This document shows, piece by piece, positions 1 to 9,089 of a DNA stretch of 64,000 nucleotides (position 1 is its first letter; each line of letters opens with the position of its first letter). Where the stretch lies: NCBI GenBank assembly GCA_029263215.1, contig JAJCXY010000003.1:62001-126000 (forward strand). Direction: 5' to 3'. A program made the translations under genes and the position numbers. This DNA is from Acidimicrobiales bacterium (GTDB taxonomy: Bacteria; Actinomycetota; Acidimicrobiia; Acidimicrobiales; Aldehydirespiratoraceae). Under the pieces are notes generated by a model. The model ran no database searches, was not told where the DNA came from, and worked only from the letters and a program-made list of their open reading frames with translations.

Positions 1-1
1 G

Positions 2-97
2 GACTTCGGCTTCACCCCATCGATGACCAGCGCGGAGTGCTTCGAACGCTACCGACAAGCCCACTTCCCTGAGCCCGACCGGAACCCGAGCTCGTGA
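2..97 (+). CDS. C-terminal end of a protein cut by the window edge
   Basis: Only the last 31 codons are present, ending in TGA at 95-97. The tail contains GFTPSMTSAECFERYR, which resembles the C-terminus of actinobacterial NAD-dependent epimerase/dehydratases, where a GFTP-type motif is followed by a short helix. That assignment is weak because the nucleotide-binding part lies outside the window. The stop overlaps the GTG start of the next gene (GTGA), so the two are translationally coupled. Confidence 0.45.
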   Translation, partial: DFGFTPSMTSAECFERYRQAHFPEPDRNPSS

Positions 98-903
98 CCG
101 GCGATTCGTTCGCCGGCCAGACCGTGGTGGTCACGGGTGCCGCGGGCGGGATCGGGGCTGCTCTCGCCCGGCGGTTCGCTCGGGCAGGGGCGCGAGTGGC
201 GTTAATCGACCGTGACGGCGACGGTGCGGCGGTGGTGGCCGCCACCCTCGGCGACTCATCGGTGATGGTCCAACCCTGTGACGTCACCTCGCTCGCCGAG
301 TGTGAAGCGGCCATCGACGCCGTCGTCGAAGCCTGGGGAGGGGTCGACGTCCTCGTCAACAACGCCGGCGTCACCCATCTGGGCCGCTTCGTCGATACCG
401 ACGTCGACGTGATTCGCCGCGTCGTCGACGTCAACCTGTTGGGTTCGGTCAACTGCACCAAGGCGGCACTCCCTTCCCTGCTCGAGCGGCGGGGGCGCAT
501 AGTCGTGACATCCAGCGTCGCCGGCTTTGCTCCGCTTCTGGGCCGCACCGGCTATGCAGCCGCCAAGCACGCTCTCCACGGGTTCTTCGATTCCTTGAGG
601 GCAGAGCATCGCCAAGACGGACTCGATGTGCTGATCGTCTGTCCCTCATTCGTCGACACCGCCATCGGCGACAATGCCATCGGACCCGATGGCAGACCCG
701 CTCGGCCCGAGGCCCGAACCGGGGTCAAGGCACCGATGGCACCCGACGACGTTGCTATGGCAATTCTCCGCGCCGCGGCCCGCCGTCGACGCCTCCTACT
801 GGTGGGGCGTGATGCCAGGCTTTCGTATCTGATCAGCCGAATCAGCCCCCGTCTGTACGAATGGCTGATGATCCGGAGAACCGGTCCGGATCGAAAGTCG
901 TAA
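94..903 (+). CDS. SDR family oxidoreductase
   Basis: A 269-residue classical short-chain dehydrogenase, probably a cytosolic NAD(P)-dependent alcohol/ketone oxidoreductase. The Rossmann glycine motif TGAAGGIG is at residues 14-21, NNAG at 89-92, the catalytic serine near 140, and the YAAAK active site at 154-158. After the core there is a basic C-terminal helix rich in Arg (RAAARRRR) and a hydrophobic end, as in SDRs that associate with membranes or act on lipid-like substrates. The GTG start overlaps the previous stop by four bases. The substrate cannot be told from the sequence. Confidence 0.88.
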   Translation: MTGDSFAGQTVVVTGAAGGIGAALARRFARAGARVALIDRDGDGAAVVAATLGDSSVMVQPCDVTSLAECEAAIDAVVEAWGGVDVLVNNAGVTHLGRFVDTDVDVIRRVVDVNLLGSVNCTKAALPSLLERRGRIVVTSSVAGFAPLLGRTGYAAAKHALHGFFDSLRAEHRQDGLDVLIVCPSFVDTAIGDNAIGPDGRPARPEARTGVKAPMAPDDVAMAILRAAARRRRLLLVGRDARLSYLISRISPRLYEWLMIRRTGPDRKS

Positions 904-934
904 CAAGCGGCTCGAAGATGCCGACGGTCAGATC

Positions 935-2146
935 ATGTGGCGGCTCACGTTGTCATTTGTTCTTCTGGCTGGCTGTGCGGGAGCAAACGCCCCTTACTCG
1001 GCGTCCCCAGAGGATCCGGGAACATCCCAGGCTGAGACCACCGCTCCTGCTGCTGGTTCCCCATCCAGGTCCGAGACCGGGTCCGAAGTGATCGCGCCAG
1101 CACCGGATGAGGCGTGTGACGGCGCGATGACGTTCGAGCATCCACCGGTCGATCTCGATGCCATCGAATACATCACTCCGCTGGGCTTGATGATCGATTC
1201 ACATGTCACTCCGGTGGATCACCAGTACTACCAGAACTTCCTCGAACAAGACCGGTGGATCGACGTCTACAGTCCCGCCGCGGGCCGAGTCACCCACATC
1301 CAACACATGGCCAACGCGATATCGGAAGACCCGTCCGCATTCGTCGACGACTACCGACTGGTGATCGAGCATTCCTGCACCATCTCCTCCATCTTCATCC
1401 ATGTCGGAGAACTGGAACCGGCACTGGCCGCGGTCGCACCTGGGCCCGGAGAACAGGGCCCTGTCGACGTGCGGGTCGCAGCCGGCGAGTTGATCGGCAC
1501 CTACCAGATGAACGTCGATTACAACGTCGTCGACCTCGACTTCACCACCGACCGACTACTGGTGCCCGACCACTACTGGGTCGAGCCGTGGAAGATCCAC
1601 ACCCCGGATCCGTTCGCCTACTTCAACGACGAGATCCGCTCCCAGATGGAGCAGCTGAGCCTGCGTAGCACCGAGCCGAAGGGGGGCGTGTTCGCCTACG
1701 ACATCGAAGGCCGCCTGGTCGGCAACTGGTTCGTCGAGAACACCGACGGATACGCGGGCAACAACCCGGAGCGCTATTGGTCGACCCATCTCGCCCTGGC
1801 CTACGACCATCTCGACCCAAGCCTCATCGTCATTTCCATCGGCGACTTCGGCGGCCGGTCTCGGCAGCTCACAGTGGTGGGGAACACACCCGACCCGGCG
1901 GACGTGACCGTGGAGTCCGGAGCGGTGCTCTACGAGCTCGACGAGATCGACTACTGGGTGGGCGATCAGCGATGGGACCGCGGCACCCTCGCCACCGGGA
2001 TCGAAGCTCGCGAAACCCAACACCCGCAAGGGTCGGTCCTGTTCGAGCTGATCGACTCGATGACCCTGAGGGCGGAGTACTTCCCAGGCATCGCCCCGGG
2101 CGACGTAGCCGGTTTCACCGCTGCCGCGATCATCTACGAACGGTGA
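935..2146 (+). CDS. Lipoprotein with a possible degenerate M23-like domain
   Basis: A 403-residue protein with a short lipoprotein signal peptide: the lipobox LLAGC places the lipidated cysteine at residue 14. A Ser/Thr/Pro-rich linker follows to about residue 55. The middle contains HVTPVDHQYY, then YSPAAGRVTHI, then SIFIHVGEL. This order recalls the His/Asp and His ligands and the beta-hairpin of M23 (LytM-type) domains, but the canonical HxH is not evident, so enzymatic activity is uncertain. The rest is beta-rich with no family I recognise. It is probably tethered outside the cell membrane. Confidence 0.6.
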   Translation: MWRLTLSFVLLAGCAGANAPYSASPEDPGTSQAETTAPAAGSPSRSETGSEVIAPAPDEACDGAMTFEHPPVDLDAIEYITPLGLMIDSHVTPVDHQYYQNFLEQDRWIDVYSPAAGRVTHIQHMANAISEDPSAFVDDYRLVIEHSCTISSIFIHVGELEPALAAVAPGPGEQGPVDVRVAAGELIGTYQMNVDYNVVDLDFTTDRLLVPDHYWVEPWKIHTPDPFAYFNDEIRSQMEQLSLRSTEPKGGVFAYDIEGRLVGNWFVENTDGYAGNNPERYWSTHLALAYDHLDPSLIVISIGDFGGRSRQLTVVGNTPDPADVTVESGAVLYELDEIDYWVGDQRWDRGTLATGIEARETQHPQGSVLFELIDSMTLRAEYFPGIAPGDVAGFTAAAIIYER

Positions 2147-2167
2147 ACCGGGGGATTGACCCTGGAA

Positions 2168-2173
2168 TAGGGT
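2168..2173 (+). promoter_or_regulatory. -10 box (TAGGGT) for a leaderless start
   Basis: TAGGGT ends six bases before the GTG at 2180, so transcription should begin at or next to the start codon. There is no Shine-Dalgarno sequence before this GTG. The same arrangement recurs at several other genes in the window. Confidence 0.35.
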
Positions 2174-2179
2174 GACGCG

Positions 2180-3094
2180 GTGAGAGTCGCCCTTCTCTAC
2201 GAGCACCCAACATGGTCGATCGAACTCGTCGCCCGGATGCGGGAGCGAGAGATCGACGTGACCACCATCGATGTCGGCATGCTGAGCAACTCTCGAGTAG
2301 CCATCGGCGAGCACTTCGACGTCTGGGCCAACCGAGTGAACACGATGCCCTCGGCCGGTCGGCCGCCAACTGTCGTGGCCGCCACCGCCCATCTCCTGTT
2401 GTCGCTGGAGGCCCGCGGCGAGCGGGTCTTCAATGGTGCCCTCGCGTTCGCACTGGGATGTTCGAAGGCAGCCCAGGCCGACCTGTTCAAACATCTCGAC
2501 CTGCACACGCCGTCCACGATCCCCCTCCAGCACGCCGGCGATCTCCGGGCCGCGGCCGACGAACTCGGCTTCCCGATCCTCTCGAAGCCCAATATCGGCG
2601 GCTCGGGTCGCGGGATCACCCGCTACGACACGGCCGACGAACTCGATGCCGGTGTTCGGTTGGGGCAGGTCGATCTCGGTATCGATGGCACCGGTGTGGC
2701 CCAGCGGGTCATCAACAGCGCCGACGGGTTCGTGCACCGGATCGAGATGCTCCGCGGGGAGTTGCTCTACGCAACCCGCCAGCCGATCCATGAGGGCGCG
2801 TTCAACTATTGCGCAGCTGATGGCTGTGCGATCGACGGCGGAGGCGATGCCATCGAGCTCGTCGATCCCGCCGACGACCTCGTGGGTCACGCCGCCGCGA
2901 TCCTGCGAGCGGCGTCGGCCGATGTAGGCGGCGTCGAGTATCTCGTCGACACCAACGACCGACCTTGCTTCTACGATTTCAACCCCTACTCCAACTTCAT
3001 CGTCGGACACGACCAGCAGCTCGGCTTCAGCCCCATCGACCGCTACATCGATGACCTGGTGACCACCAGCCAAGGCCCCACACAACCACTCTGA
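2180..3094 (+). CDS. ATP-grasp (RimK-like) ligase family protein
   Basis: A 304-residue protein of the ATP-grasp fold. FPILSKPNIGGSGRGI (about residues 132-147) is the characteristic lysine plus glycine-rich loop that holds ATP. The C-terminal GGVEYLVDT and CFYDFNPYSNF give the acidic and Asn residues that bind Mg-ATP in RimK and related ligases. The length is typical of amino-acid or peptide ligases. These enzymes join a carboxylate to an amine with ATP; the partner substrates are unknown. It stands alone between a lipoprotein gene and a secreted nuclease gene. Confidence 0.78.
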   Translation: MRVALLYEHPTWSIELVARMREREIDVTTIDVGMLSNSRVAIGEHFDVWANRVNTMPSAGRPPTVVAATAHLLLSLEARGERVFNGALAFALGCSKAAQADLFKHLDLHTPSTIPLQHAGDLRAAADELGFPILSKPNIGGSGRGITRYDTADELDAGVRLGQVDLGIDGTGVAQRVINSADGFVHRIEMLRGELLYATRQPIHEGAFNYCAADGCAIDGGGDAIELVDPADDLVGHAAAILRAASADVGGVEYLVDTNDRPCFYDFNPYSNFIVGHDQQLGFSPIDRYIDDLVTTSQGPTQPL

Positions 3095-3172
3095 GTGGTC
3101 GAAATCGGCGGGCCGGGCATAGCTCCGGCGCTGCATCTAGGTTGGCGCCTGCAACGGCGAATAAGGGGAACA

Positions 3173-6100
3173 ATGAAGCAGCACAGGAAACTCTGGACGG
3201 CGGTCGCTATGGCCATGGTGGCGGCGGTTCTCGCGGCGGTGCCCGGAGCACCCGCAGGTGCGAGTTCACACGTCACACCGATCTACGAGATACAGGGCGA
3301 GGGCCACCTATCGCCGTTCACAGGAACCGGTGACGTGACCACCCATGGTGTGGTCACTGCGATCGGCTTCAACAGCTTCTGGGTCCAGGATCCGTTGGGC
3401 GACGGCAACGATGCCACCTCCGACGCCATGTTCGTCTTCGACTCGCGCGGATCAACGTTCGACACGATTGCGGTCGGTACTTGTGTGGAACTCGACGATG
3501 ATGTCGACGAGCGCATCTCCGGCGGTGCCGCCACCGGTAATCTCTCGCTCACCCAGATGGCGTTCCCGCGCATCGCGGTGATCGACTGCGGGTCGACCTT
3601 CCCGGGCTACTCGTTCCCTTCGCCGGTGGTAATCGGTGAGGACGGGCGCATCCCGCCCAATGAGATAGTGATCAGCGAGGACGAACTGCCGGTGAACCTC
3701 CAGGATGTACCTGGTGAGTTCGATCCCGACGAAGACGGCATCGACTTCTACGAGTCGCTCGAGAACATGCTGGTCACCGTCGAGAAGCCACAAGCAGTTT
3801 CGGCCACCCGCCAGTTCAGCACGTTCAGCGCCGAGTTCTTCACCGTCCCCAACCGCGGCGATGACGACATCGTCTCCCCCGAGGACGCCATCAACAAGCG
3901 GGGCGGCATCATGCTGCAGCCCCATCCCGACGGAACCGGCGACCTCAACCCCGAACGTGTCCAGATCCAACTCCTGGGCTCACCGCTCTATGAGGGAAGC
4001 ATGTTCCCGCCTGCTGCTGTGCAGGTCGGCGACCGGTTGCAAGACGTCACCGGCGTGATGAGCTACAGCTTCGGCAACTACGAGGTCAATGCGATCAGCG
4101 AGATCGTCGTGACCAAGAGCAAGCTCAAGCCCGAATCCTCCAAGATCGAGGGCAAGAAAAACCATGTCACCGTGGCCAGCTACAACGTGCTCAACCTGAG
4201 CCCCGGCAGTAGCGACGACGCCCAACGGGCCCTGCTCGCCGCCCAGATCGTCAACGACCTCAACTCACCCGACGTAATCGCGGTGCAGGAGATCCAGGAC
4301 AACAGCGGCACCACCGACGACGGAATCACCGACGCCAGTCAGACCCTCCAGGCTCTGGTCGATGCGATCGTGGCCGCCGGTGGCCCCAACTATGGCTTCT
4401 TCGATGTTGCCCCTGCCGATGGAACGGGTGGAGGCGTGCCGGGCGGCAACATCCGCAACGCCTTCCTCTACAATCGGGCTCGGGTGGGCTTGGTTGATTA
4501 CGAGTCACTCACCCCCGATGTGCTGGCCGCCAACGGCGTCACCAACACCGGTGCGTTCAGCGGCACCCGCAACCCGCTGGCCGCGACGTTCGCGTTCAAC
4601 ACCAACCAATTCACCGTGGTCAACAACCACCTCACCTCGCGCTTCGGCTCCTCACCGATCTTCGGAGGGCCCCAGCCGTTCGTGCAGGCCGGCGAGGACG
4701 GCGGCGCAGGTCGTGAAGACCAGACCGCGGCACTCAACGAGTATGTCGATCACCAGCTGGCCGGCGACGACGACGGCCGCATCATGGTCGTGGGCGACTT
4801 CAACACCTTCGAGTGGACCAACGATCTCACCGAGATCCTGCCCGGAACCGGCGACGACCGTGTGCTCACCAACCTGGTGCCCACCGCCGACATCGATGAT
4901 GACGACGACGACGGTGACGACGATGACGACAACGAGTTGCCTGAAGACGCTGAGTACAGCTTCATATTCGATGGCAACTCTCAGATGCTCGATCAGTTCT
5001 TCGTGACCGACAACCTCGAGGACGACGCCAAGTTCGACGTGGTGCACCTCAATGTCGACTTCCCGAGGCGGTTCGACGACGACACGGCCAGCGATCACGA
5101 GCCCCTGCTGGCCCGCTTCAAGATGAAGGCACCGAAGCGCACCGTTGAACTCCAGCTCCTGGCGTTCAACGACTACCACGGCCATGTCGAAGCCGGTACG
5201 CCCGGCAGTATCGAAGGTTCGCCGGCCGGTGGATCGGAGTATCTGTCGAGCATGCTCAGCCTGCTCCGTGAAGGCAGCAAGCATTCGCTCACGGTCGCCG
5301 CGGGCGACCTGATCGGCGGCACACCGTCGTTCTCGGGCCTGTTCCACGACGAGCCATCGGTGGAGACACTCAACGCCATGCATCTCGACGTGTCGGGCGT
5401 GGGCAACCACGAGTTCGATGAGGGCGTCACGGAGCTGCTGCGCATGCAGAACGGTGGCTGCCATCCCGTCGACGGTTGCTACTTCGCCGACGCACCGTAT
5501 GCAGGGGCCGACTTCCAGTGGTTGGCGGCCAATGTGGTCGACGACACCGGCGCCACTCCCCTTCCGCCGTACTGGATCGACAAGGTCGACGGGGTGAAGG
5601 TTGCCTTCATCGGAATGACCCTCGAGGCCACCGATGTGCTGGTAGCCGCCGCGGGTATTCAGGGCTACACCTTCCTCGACGAGGCAGAGACCGCAAACGC
5701 GCTGGTTCCCGTTCTGCAGGACCAGGGCGTCGAGGCGATCGTGGTGCTGCTGCACGAAGGTGGGCTGCCCAGTCCGATCGAGATCAACGGCTGTAATGGA
5801 ATCTCGGGTCCGATCGTTGCCATCAACGACGCACTGAGTCCGGCTATCGACGCAATCATCACAGGCCACACCCATCAGCCCTACAACTGTGTGCTCGATG
5901 ACCCCAGCGGCCAGGGGCGCACGGTCACGAGCGCATTCTCGTTCGGCCGGGTGGTGTCGGAGATCAATCTTGTTCTCGACAAGAAAACCAAGGATGTCAG
6001 GCGCGACCTCACGTGGGCCAACAACCATGTCGTCTCCCAAACTGCCCTGACCCCCGACCCGGCTCTCACCGCCGTGATCAACAAGTGGGCTCCGCTCGCA

Positions 6101-6760
6101 GCAGCGGCCGGCGACATCCCGATCGGAACGATCACCGCCGATATCACCCGCGGCGGCACTCCTCCTGGTTCAGATCGTGGCGTCGAGTCGGCAGCAAGCA
6201 ATCTCGTCGCCGATGCCCAGCAATGGTCGAGCACCGCAGCGGGTGCTCAGGTGGCGTTCATGAACCCGGGCGGCGTGCGCTCCGACCTTACGTTCGCAGC
6301 GTCGGGCACCGAGGGCGACGGCGTGGTGACCTTCGGAGAGGCATTCACCTTCCAGCCGTTCGGAAACACCCTGCAGACGGTGCCGATGACCGGAGCCCAG
6401 ATCCTCTCGGTGCTTGGTGAGCAATGCCAGCCTGCGGGGTCCAGCCGCCCGATACTGCATCTCGGAGTGTCGGACGGCTTCACCTACGATCTGGCAACCA
6501 CGGTGGTGGCCGGCGACTGCACCGGCATCTCGATCACCAACGTGCAACTCAACGGGGTCGCACTCGATACTGGAGCCACCTACAAGGTGACGGTCAACAG
6601 CTTCCTGGCCGATGGTGGCGACAATTTCACCACGTTCGCAGCGATCGACCCGTCACTGCGGGCCGATGGCGGCAACGACCTCGAGGCTCTGGTCAATTAC
6701 TTGGGCACCTTCGGCCCGGTGGCGCCACCGAGCACCGATCGCGTCAACGAATTGCCGTAG
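3173..6760 (+). CDS. Secreted ExeM/NucH-type nuclease fused to a 5'-nucleotidase
   Basis: A predicted 1195-residue extracellular enzyme. I chose ATG 3173 because it follows AAGGGGAAC and opens a clear signal peptide (KQHRK, hydrophobic core, AGA-S cleavage site); the reading frame continues upstream without a signal. After an N-terminal OB-like region, an endonuclease/exonuclease/phosphatase domain runs from about 330 to 650 (ASYNVLN, VQEIQD, VGDFNTFEW, SDHEPLLARF). A UshA-type phosphatase follows from about 660 (FNDYHGHVE, AAGDLIGG, GNHEFDEG, GHTHQPYNC), then the 5'-nucleotidase C-terminal domain. Together these could degrade extracellular DNA to nucleosides and phosphate. An Asp-rich insert sits at about 573-590. 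Confidence 0.92.
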   Translation: MKQHRKLWTAVAMAMVAAVLAAVPGAPAGASSHVTPIYEIQGEGHLSPFTGTGDVTTHGVVTAIGFNSFWVQDPLGDGNDATSDAMFVFDSRGSTFDTIAVGTCVELDDDVDERISGGAATGNLSLTQMAFPRIAVIDCGSTFPGYSFPSPVVIGEDGRIPPNEIVISEDELPVNLQDVPGEFDPDEDGIDFYESLENMLVTVEKPQAVSATRQFSTFSAEFFTVPNRGDDDIVSPEDAINKRGGIMLQPHPDGTGDLNPERVQIQLLGSPLYEGSMFPPAAVQVGDRLQDVTGVMSYSFGNYEVNAISEIVVTKSKLKPESSKIEGKKNHVTVASYNVLNLSPGSSDDAQRALLAAQIVNDLNSPDVIAVQEIQDNSGTTDDGITDASQTLQALVDAIVAAGGPNYGFFDVAPADGTGGGVPGGNIRNAFLYNRARVGLVDYESLTPDVLAANGVTNTGAFSGTRNPLAATFAFNTNQFTVVNNHLTSRFGSSPIFGGPQPFVQAGEDGGAGREDQTAALNEYVDHQLAGDDDGRIMVVGDFNTFEWTNDLTEILPGTGDDRVLTNLVPTADIDDDDDDGDDDDDNELPEDAEYSFIFDGNSQMLDQFFVTDNLEDDAKFDVVHLNVDFPRRFDDDTASDHEPLLARFKMKAPKRTVELQLLAFNDYHGHVEAGTPGSIEGSPAGGSEYLSSMLSLLREGSKHSLTVAAGDLIGGTPSFSGLFHDEPSVETLNAMHLDVSGVGNHEFDEGVTELLRMQNGGCHPVDGCYFADAPYAGADFQWLAANVVDDTGATPLPPYWIDKVDGVKVAFIGMTLEATDVLVAAAGIQGYTFLDEAETANALVPVLQDQGVEAIVVLLHEGGLPSPIEINGCNGISGPIVAINDALSPAIDAIITGHTHQPYNCVLDDPSGQGRTVTSAFSFGRVVSEINLVLDKKTKDVRRDLTWANNHVVSQTALTPDPALTAVINKWAPLAAAAGDIPIGTITADITRGGTPPGSDRGVESAASNLVADAQQWSSTAAGAQVAFMNPGGVRSDLTFAASGTEGDGVVTFGEAFTFQPFGNTLQTVPMTGAQILSVLGEQCQPAGSSRPILHLGVSDGFTYDLATTVVAGDCTGISITNVQLNGVALDTGATYKVTVNSFLADGGDNFTTFAAIDPSLRADGGNDLEALVNYLGTFGPVAPPSTDRVNELP

Positions 6761-6768
6761 CTATCTCG

Positions 6769-6804
6769 GGAACGGGGCCCGGCCGCGAGGTCGGGCCCCG
6801 TTCC
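6769..6804 (+). terminator. Strong hairpin after the nuclease gene
   Basis: A perfect 13-bp stem (GGAACGGGGCCCG with its complement) encloses a 10-base loop, nine bases after the stop codon. No T-run follows, as is common for actinobacterial terminators. It separates the nuclease gene from the flavoprotein gene. Confidence 0.75.
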
Positions 6805-6831
6805 GCGTTCAGGGCAGGGTCTGTCGACACC

Positions 6832-6837
6832 TACGCT
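6832..6837 (+). promoter_or_regulatory. -10 box (TACGCT) for a leaderless start
   Basis: TACGCT ends six bases before ATG 6844. This supports ATG 6844 as the start, although the reading frame stays open far upstream through the 3' end of the nuclease gene. Confidence 0.4.
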
Positions 6838-6843
6838 GGGCTG

Positions 6844-8127
6844 ATGATCGCGTCCGATGACTCTCTCCCCACGGCCACGGTGGTGGGGGCCGGACCGGCC
6901 GGCCTGATAGTCGCAGAAGTTTTGGCCGAGGCAGGCTTCGCGGTGACGGTGTACGAGCACAAGCCATCGGCGGGCAGGAAATTCCTGCTCGCAGGTCGGG
7001 GCGGCCTCAACATCACCCACAGCGAACCTTTCGAGCAATTCGTGCAGCGCTACGGGAAATCGCAGGCCCGACTCGAGGCGGTACTTTCGGAGTTCGGTCC
7101 GGCGGAGCTCAGAGCCTGGTGTGCCGATCTCGATGAGCCCACGTTCGCCGGTTCGAGTGGACGGGTGTTTCCGGAGTCGTTTCGGGCGACACCACTCCTT
7201 CGCGCCTGGCTCAAGCGGTTGGCCCGATCGGGAGTGGAGCTTGAAACCCGCCATCGATGGCTCGGGTTCGGCGCGGAGTCCGATCCAGGTGCGTCTCGGT
7301 TCACCGATTCCGGAGGCGAGAACATCATCGTCCACTCCGATGTCACCATCATGGCTCTCGGAGGGGCTAGCTGGCCGAGAACCGGTTCGGACGCCGCGTG
7401 GGTGGATCCGTTCACCGCGGCGGGGATCGACGTGGTGCCCCTCGAGGCAGCCAACTGCGGCGTGCAGGTCGCGTGGACATCCGAGTTCCTCGACCGGTTC
7501 GAGGGCCGACCCCTGAAGAACGTTGCCCTCTCTGTCACCGATACATCGGTGCGCGGAGACTGTGTGGTCACCGCCAAGGGACTCGAGGGCGGACCGGTCT
7601 ACGCACATTCGGCGGAGTTGCGAGCCGGGATCGCCGAGCACCGAACGGTGACTCTGTCGATCGACATGCAGCCCGACCTGAGTATCGATCAGTTGATCGA
7701 GCGCCTGGCCCGACGTCGATCGAAGGAGTCGACTTCCACCTGGCTACGGAAGGCCGGCTTCGGACCGATCCAGGTGAGCCTGCTACGCGAAGTCACAGCC
7801 AACGCGATCCCCACCGAACCCGCCCAGGCAGCCGAACTCATCAAAACCCTCCCGCTGAAGGTCGAGGCGATGATGCCGATCGAGCGTGCCATCTCTTCCG
7901 CCGGTGGGGTGTCGTTCGACGAACTCGACCAAAATTTCATGCTCCACAAGCTCCCCGGAGTATTCGTGGCCGGCGAGATGCTCGACTGGGAGGCCCCGAC
8001 CGGCGGCTACCTCCTCCAAGGGTGTTTCAGCACTGCGGTGGCCGCGGCCCGAGGCGCGGCCGAATGGCACCGTCGAGGAATTGACTGGCAGAGTCCAGGG
8101 TGGGCCGACAGCTTCGGGGGGACTTGA
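6844..8127 (+). CDS. NAD(P)/FAD-dependent flavoprotein (BaiN/HI0933 family)
   Basis: A 427-residue flavoprotein. The N-terminal VVGAGPAGLIVAEVLAEAG is the FAD dinucleotide-binding loop, and AGRGGLNITHSE is the hallmark of the HI0933/BaiN family (TIGR03862 subgroup). The C-terminal GEMLDWEAPTGGYLLQGC closes the FAD site. Enzymes of this family reduce or oxidise C-C bonds in steroid-like or unknown substrates; the natural substrate here is not known. ATG 6844 is chosen because the FAD motif starts 12 residues later and a -10 box lies just before it. The stop overlaps the next ATG by one base (TGATG), so the two genes form an operon. Confidence 0.88.
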   Translation: MIASDDSLPTATVVGAGPAGLIVAEVLAEAGFAVTVYEHKPSAGRKFLLAGRGGLNITHSEPFEQFVQRYGKSQARLEAVLSEFGPAELRAWCADLDEPTFAGSSGRVFPESFRATPLLRAWLKRLARSGVELETRHRWLGFGAESDPGASRFTDSGGENIIVHSDVTIMALGGASWPRTGSDAAWVDPFTAAGIDVVPLEAANCGVQVAWTSEFLDRFEGRPLKNVALSVTDTSVRGDCVVTAKGLEGGPVYAHSAELRAGIAEHRTVTLSIDMQPDLSIDQLIERLARRRSKESTSTWLRKAGFGPIQVSLLREVTANAIPTEPAQAAELIKTLPLKVEAMMPIERAISSAGGVSFDELDQNFMLHKLPGVFVAGEMLDWEAPTGGYLLQGCFSTAVAAARGAAEWHRRGIDWQSPGWADSFGGT

Positions 8128-8948
8128 TGTCACGGATACTCGACTACAACGGAAACGACGCCGACCGCACGACCACTGTCGCTTCGATCGTCGGACTCAA
8201 GGATCAGCAGGCCCAGTTCGCCCAGGTCACGGCGTCGAGCGAGCAGGAGGCAGCCGCGGCGGAAGCCGCGGGGATCGAGATGGTCGTCTGCATGGCCGGA
8301 TCGGTGCCTTCGGTTCGCCGGGGCTCCTCTCGCCTGTTCGTCACCGCCGCGATCGACTTCGACGGCGCGGTAACCGTCGACGAATTGCTCGGCGCAGCAT
8401 TCTCCGCCCTGACCGACGGCGCCGATGCAGTAATCACCGCGAGGCGACTCGACTGTGTGCGCCGCCTGGCCGAGGAAGACATCCCCGTGATGGGCCATCT
8501 CGGTTTCGTGCCGAAGAAGTCGACCCTCTACGGCGGTGTTCGCGCCGTCGGCAAGACCGCGGAGGAGGCACGGACGCTCTGGGAGCAGTTCCAACAACTT
8601 GAGGAAGCCGGAGCGTTCGCGGTGGAGTGCGAGCTGATACCGGCCAACGTGATGGCGGAGATCAACCAGCGCACCGGGCTCACCACGATCTCGCTCGGTT
8701 CGGGTCCTGATGCCGATGTCATGTTCCTCTTCGGCTCCGACATCTGCGGCGAGGGGTCACGAACTCCTCGTCATGCTCGGACCTACGGCGACCTCGCTGC
8801 TCTGCACAAGCAGTTGGGAGAGGCAAGGGTGAAGGCCCTGTCCGCCTTCCGGGCCGACGTCGCGGCGAAGCGCTTCCCCGATGCGTCCGAGATGGTTCAG
8901 GCCGATCCAGTCGAGTTGGCACGGTTCGTGGAGACCCTGGAGACCTGA
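8127..8948 (+). CDS. PanB-like (ketopantoate hydroxymethyltransferase family) protein
   Basis: A 273-residue TIM-barrel-type protein. MGHLGFVPKKSTLYGG and the segment with VECELIPANVMAEI followed by ISLGSGPDADV match the PanB pattern of a GHLG loop, an ECVP-like metal/base segment and a GxGxxxDGQ-like loop, but divergently. True PanB adds a hydroxymethyl group from methylene-tetrahydrofolate to ketoisovalerate. The divergence and the coupling to a flavoprotein suggest another substrate within the PEP/pyruvate-type aldolase superfamily. It is translationally coupled to the flavoprotein gene. Confidence 0.65.
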   Translation: MSRILDYNGNDADRTTTVASIVGLKDQQAQFAQVTASSEQEAAAAEAAGIEMVVCMAGSVPSVRRGSSRLFVTAAIDFDGAVTVDELLGAAFSALTDGADAVITARRLDCVRRLAEEDIPVMGHLGFVPKKSTLYGGVRAVGKTAEEARTLWEQFQQLEEAGAFAVECELIPANVMAEINQRTGLTTISLGSGPDADVMFLFGSDICGEGSRTPRHARTYGDLAALHKQLGEARVKALSAFRADVAAKRFPDASEMVQADPVELARFVETLET

Positions 8949-8986
8949 TCCTCAGATCCTTATCGAAGCCACTCCGGTGGGTGGCC

Positions 8987-9018
8987 GGGCCAGCGCCGGC
9001 CCAACGCCGAAGCGTTGG
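8987..9018. terminator. Two adjacent hairpins between convergent genes
   Basis: GGGCC/GGCCC with a six-base loop (8987-9002) is followed by the perfect CCAACGC-CGAA-GCGTTGG hairpin (9001-9018). They lie between the convergent PanB-like and LuxR-type genes and could terminate transcription from both sides. Confidence 0.55.
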
Positions 9019-9089
9019 CGCCGAGCACTGGGGTCCCGGTTTGGGCCGCCGCCCTGTGTTGTTGACCTGTATGTGTCCGCTACAGCTGG

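Noticed and set aside
12-548. 178-codon minus-strand frame at the left edge
   Set aside because: Antisense to the SDR gene, which has a complete set of motifs.
1556-3136. 526-codon open frame on the minus strand
   Set aside because: It is antisense to the lipoprotein and ATP-grasp genes, which have family motifs, signal and starts. Long antisense frames are expected in GC-rich DNA.
4890-4935. GAC/GAT repeats resembling a microsatellite
   Set aside because: They keep the reading frame and encode the Asp-rich insert of the nuclease; not an independent repeat element.
4652-6040. 462-codon minus-strand frame
   Set aside because: Shadow of the nuclease/5'-nucleotidase gene; its translation is Val/Asp/His-biased with no motif.
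6424-6843. Upstream extension of the flavoprotein frame
   Set aside because: It overlaps the end of the nuclease gene and crosses its terminator hairpin; the FAD motif and -10 box support ATG 6844.
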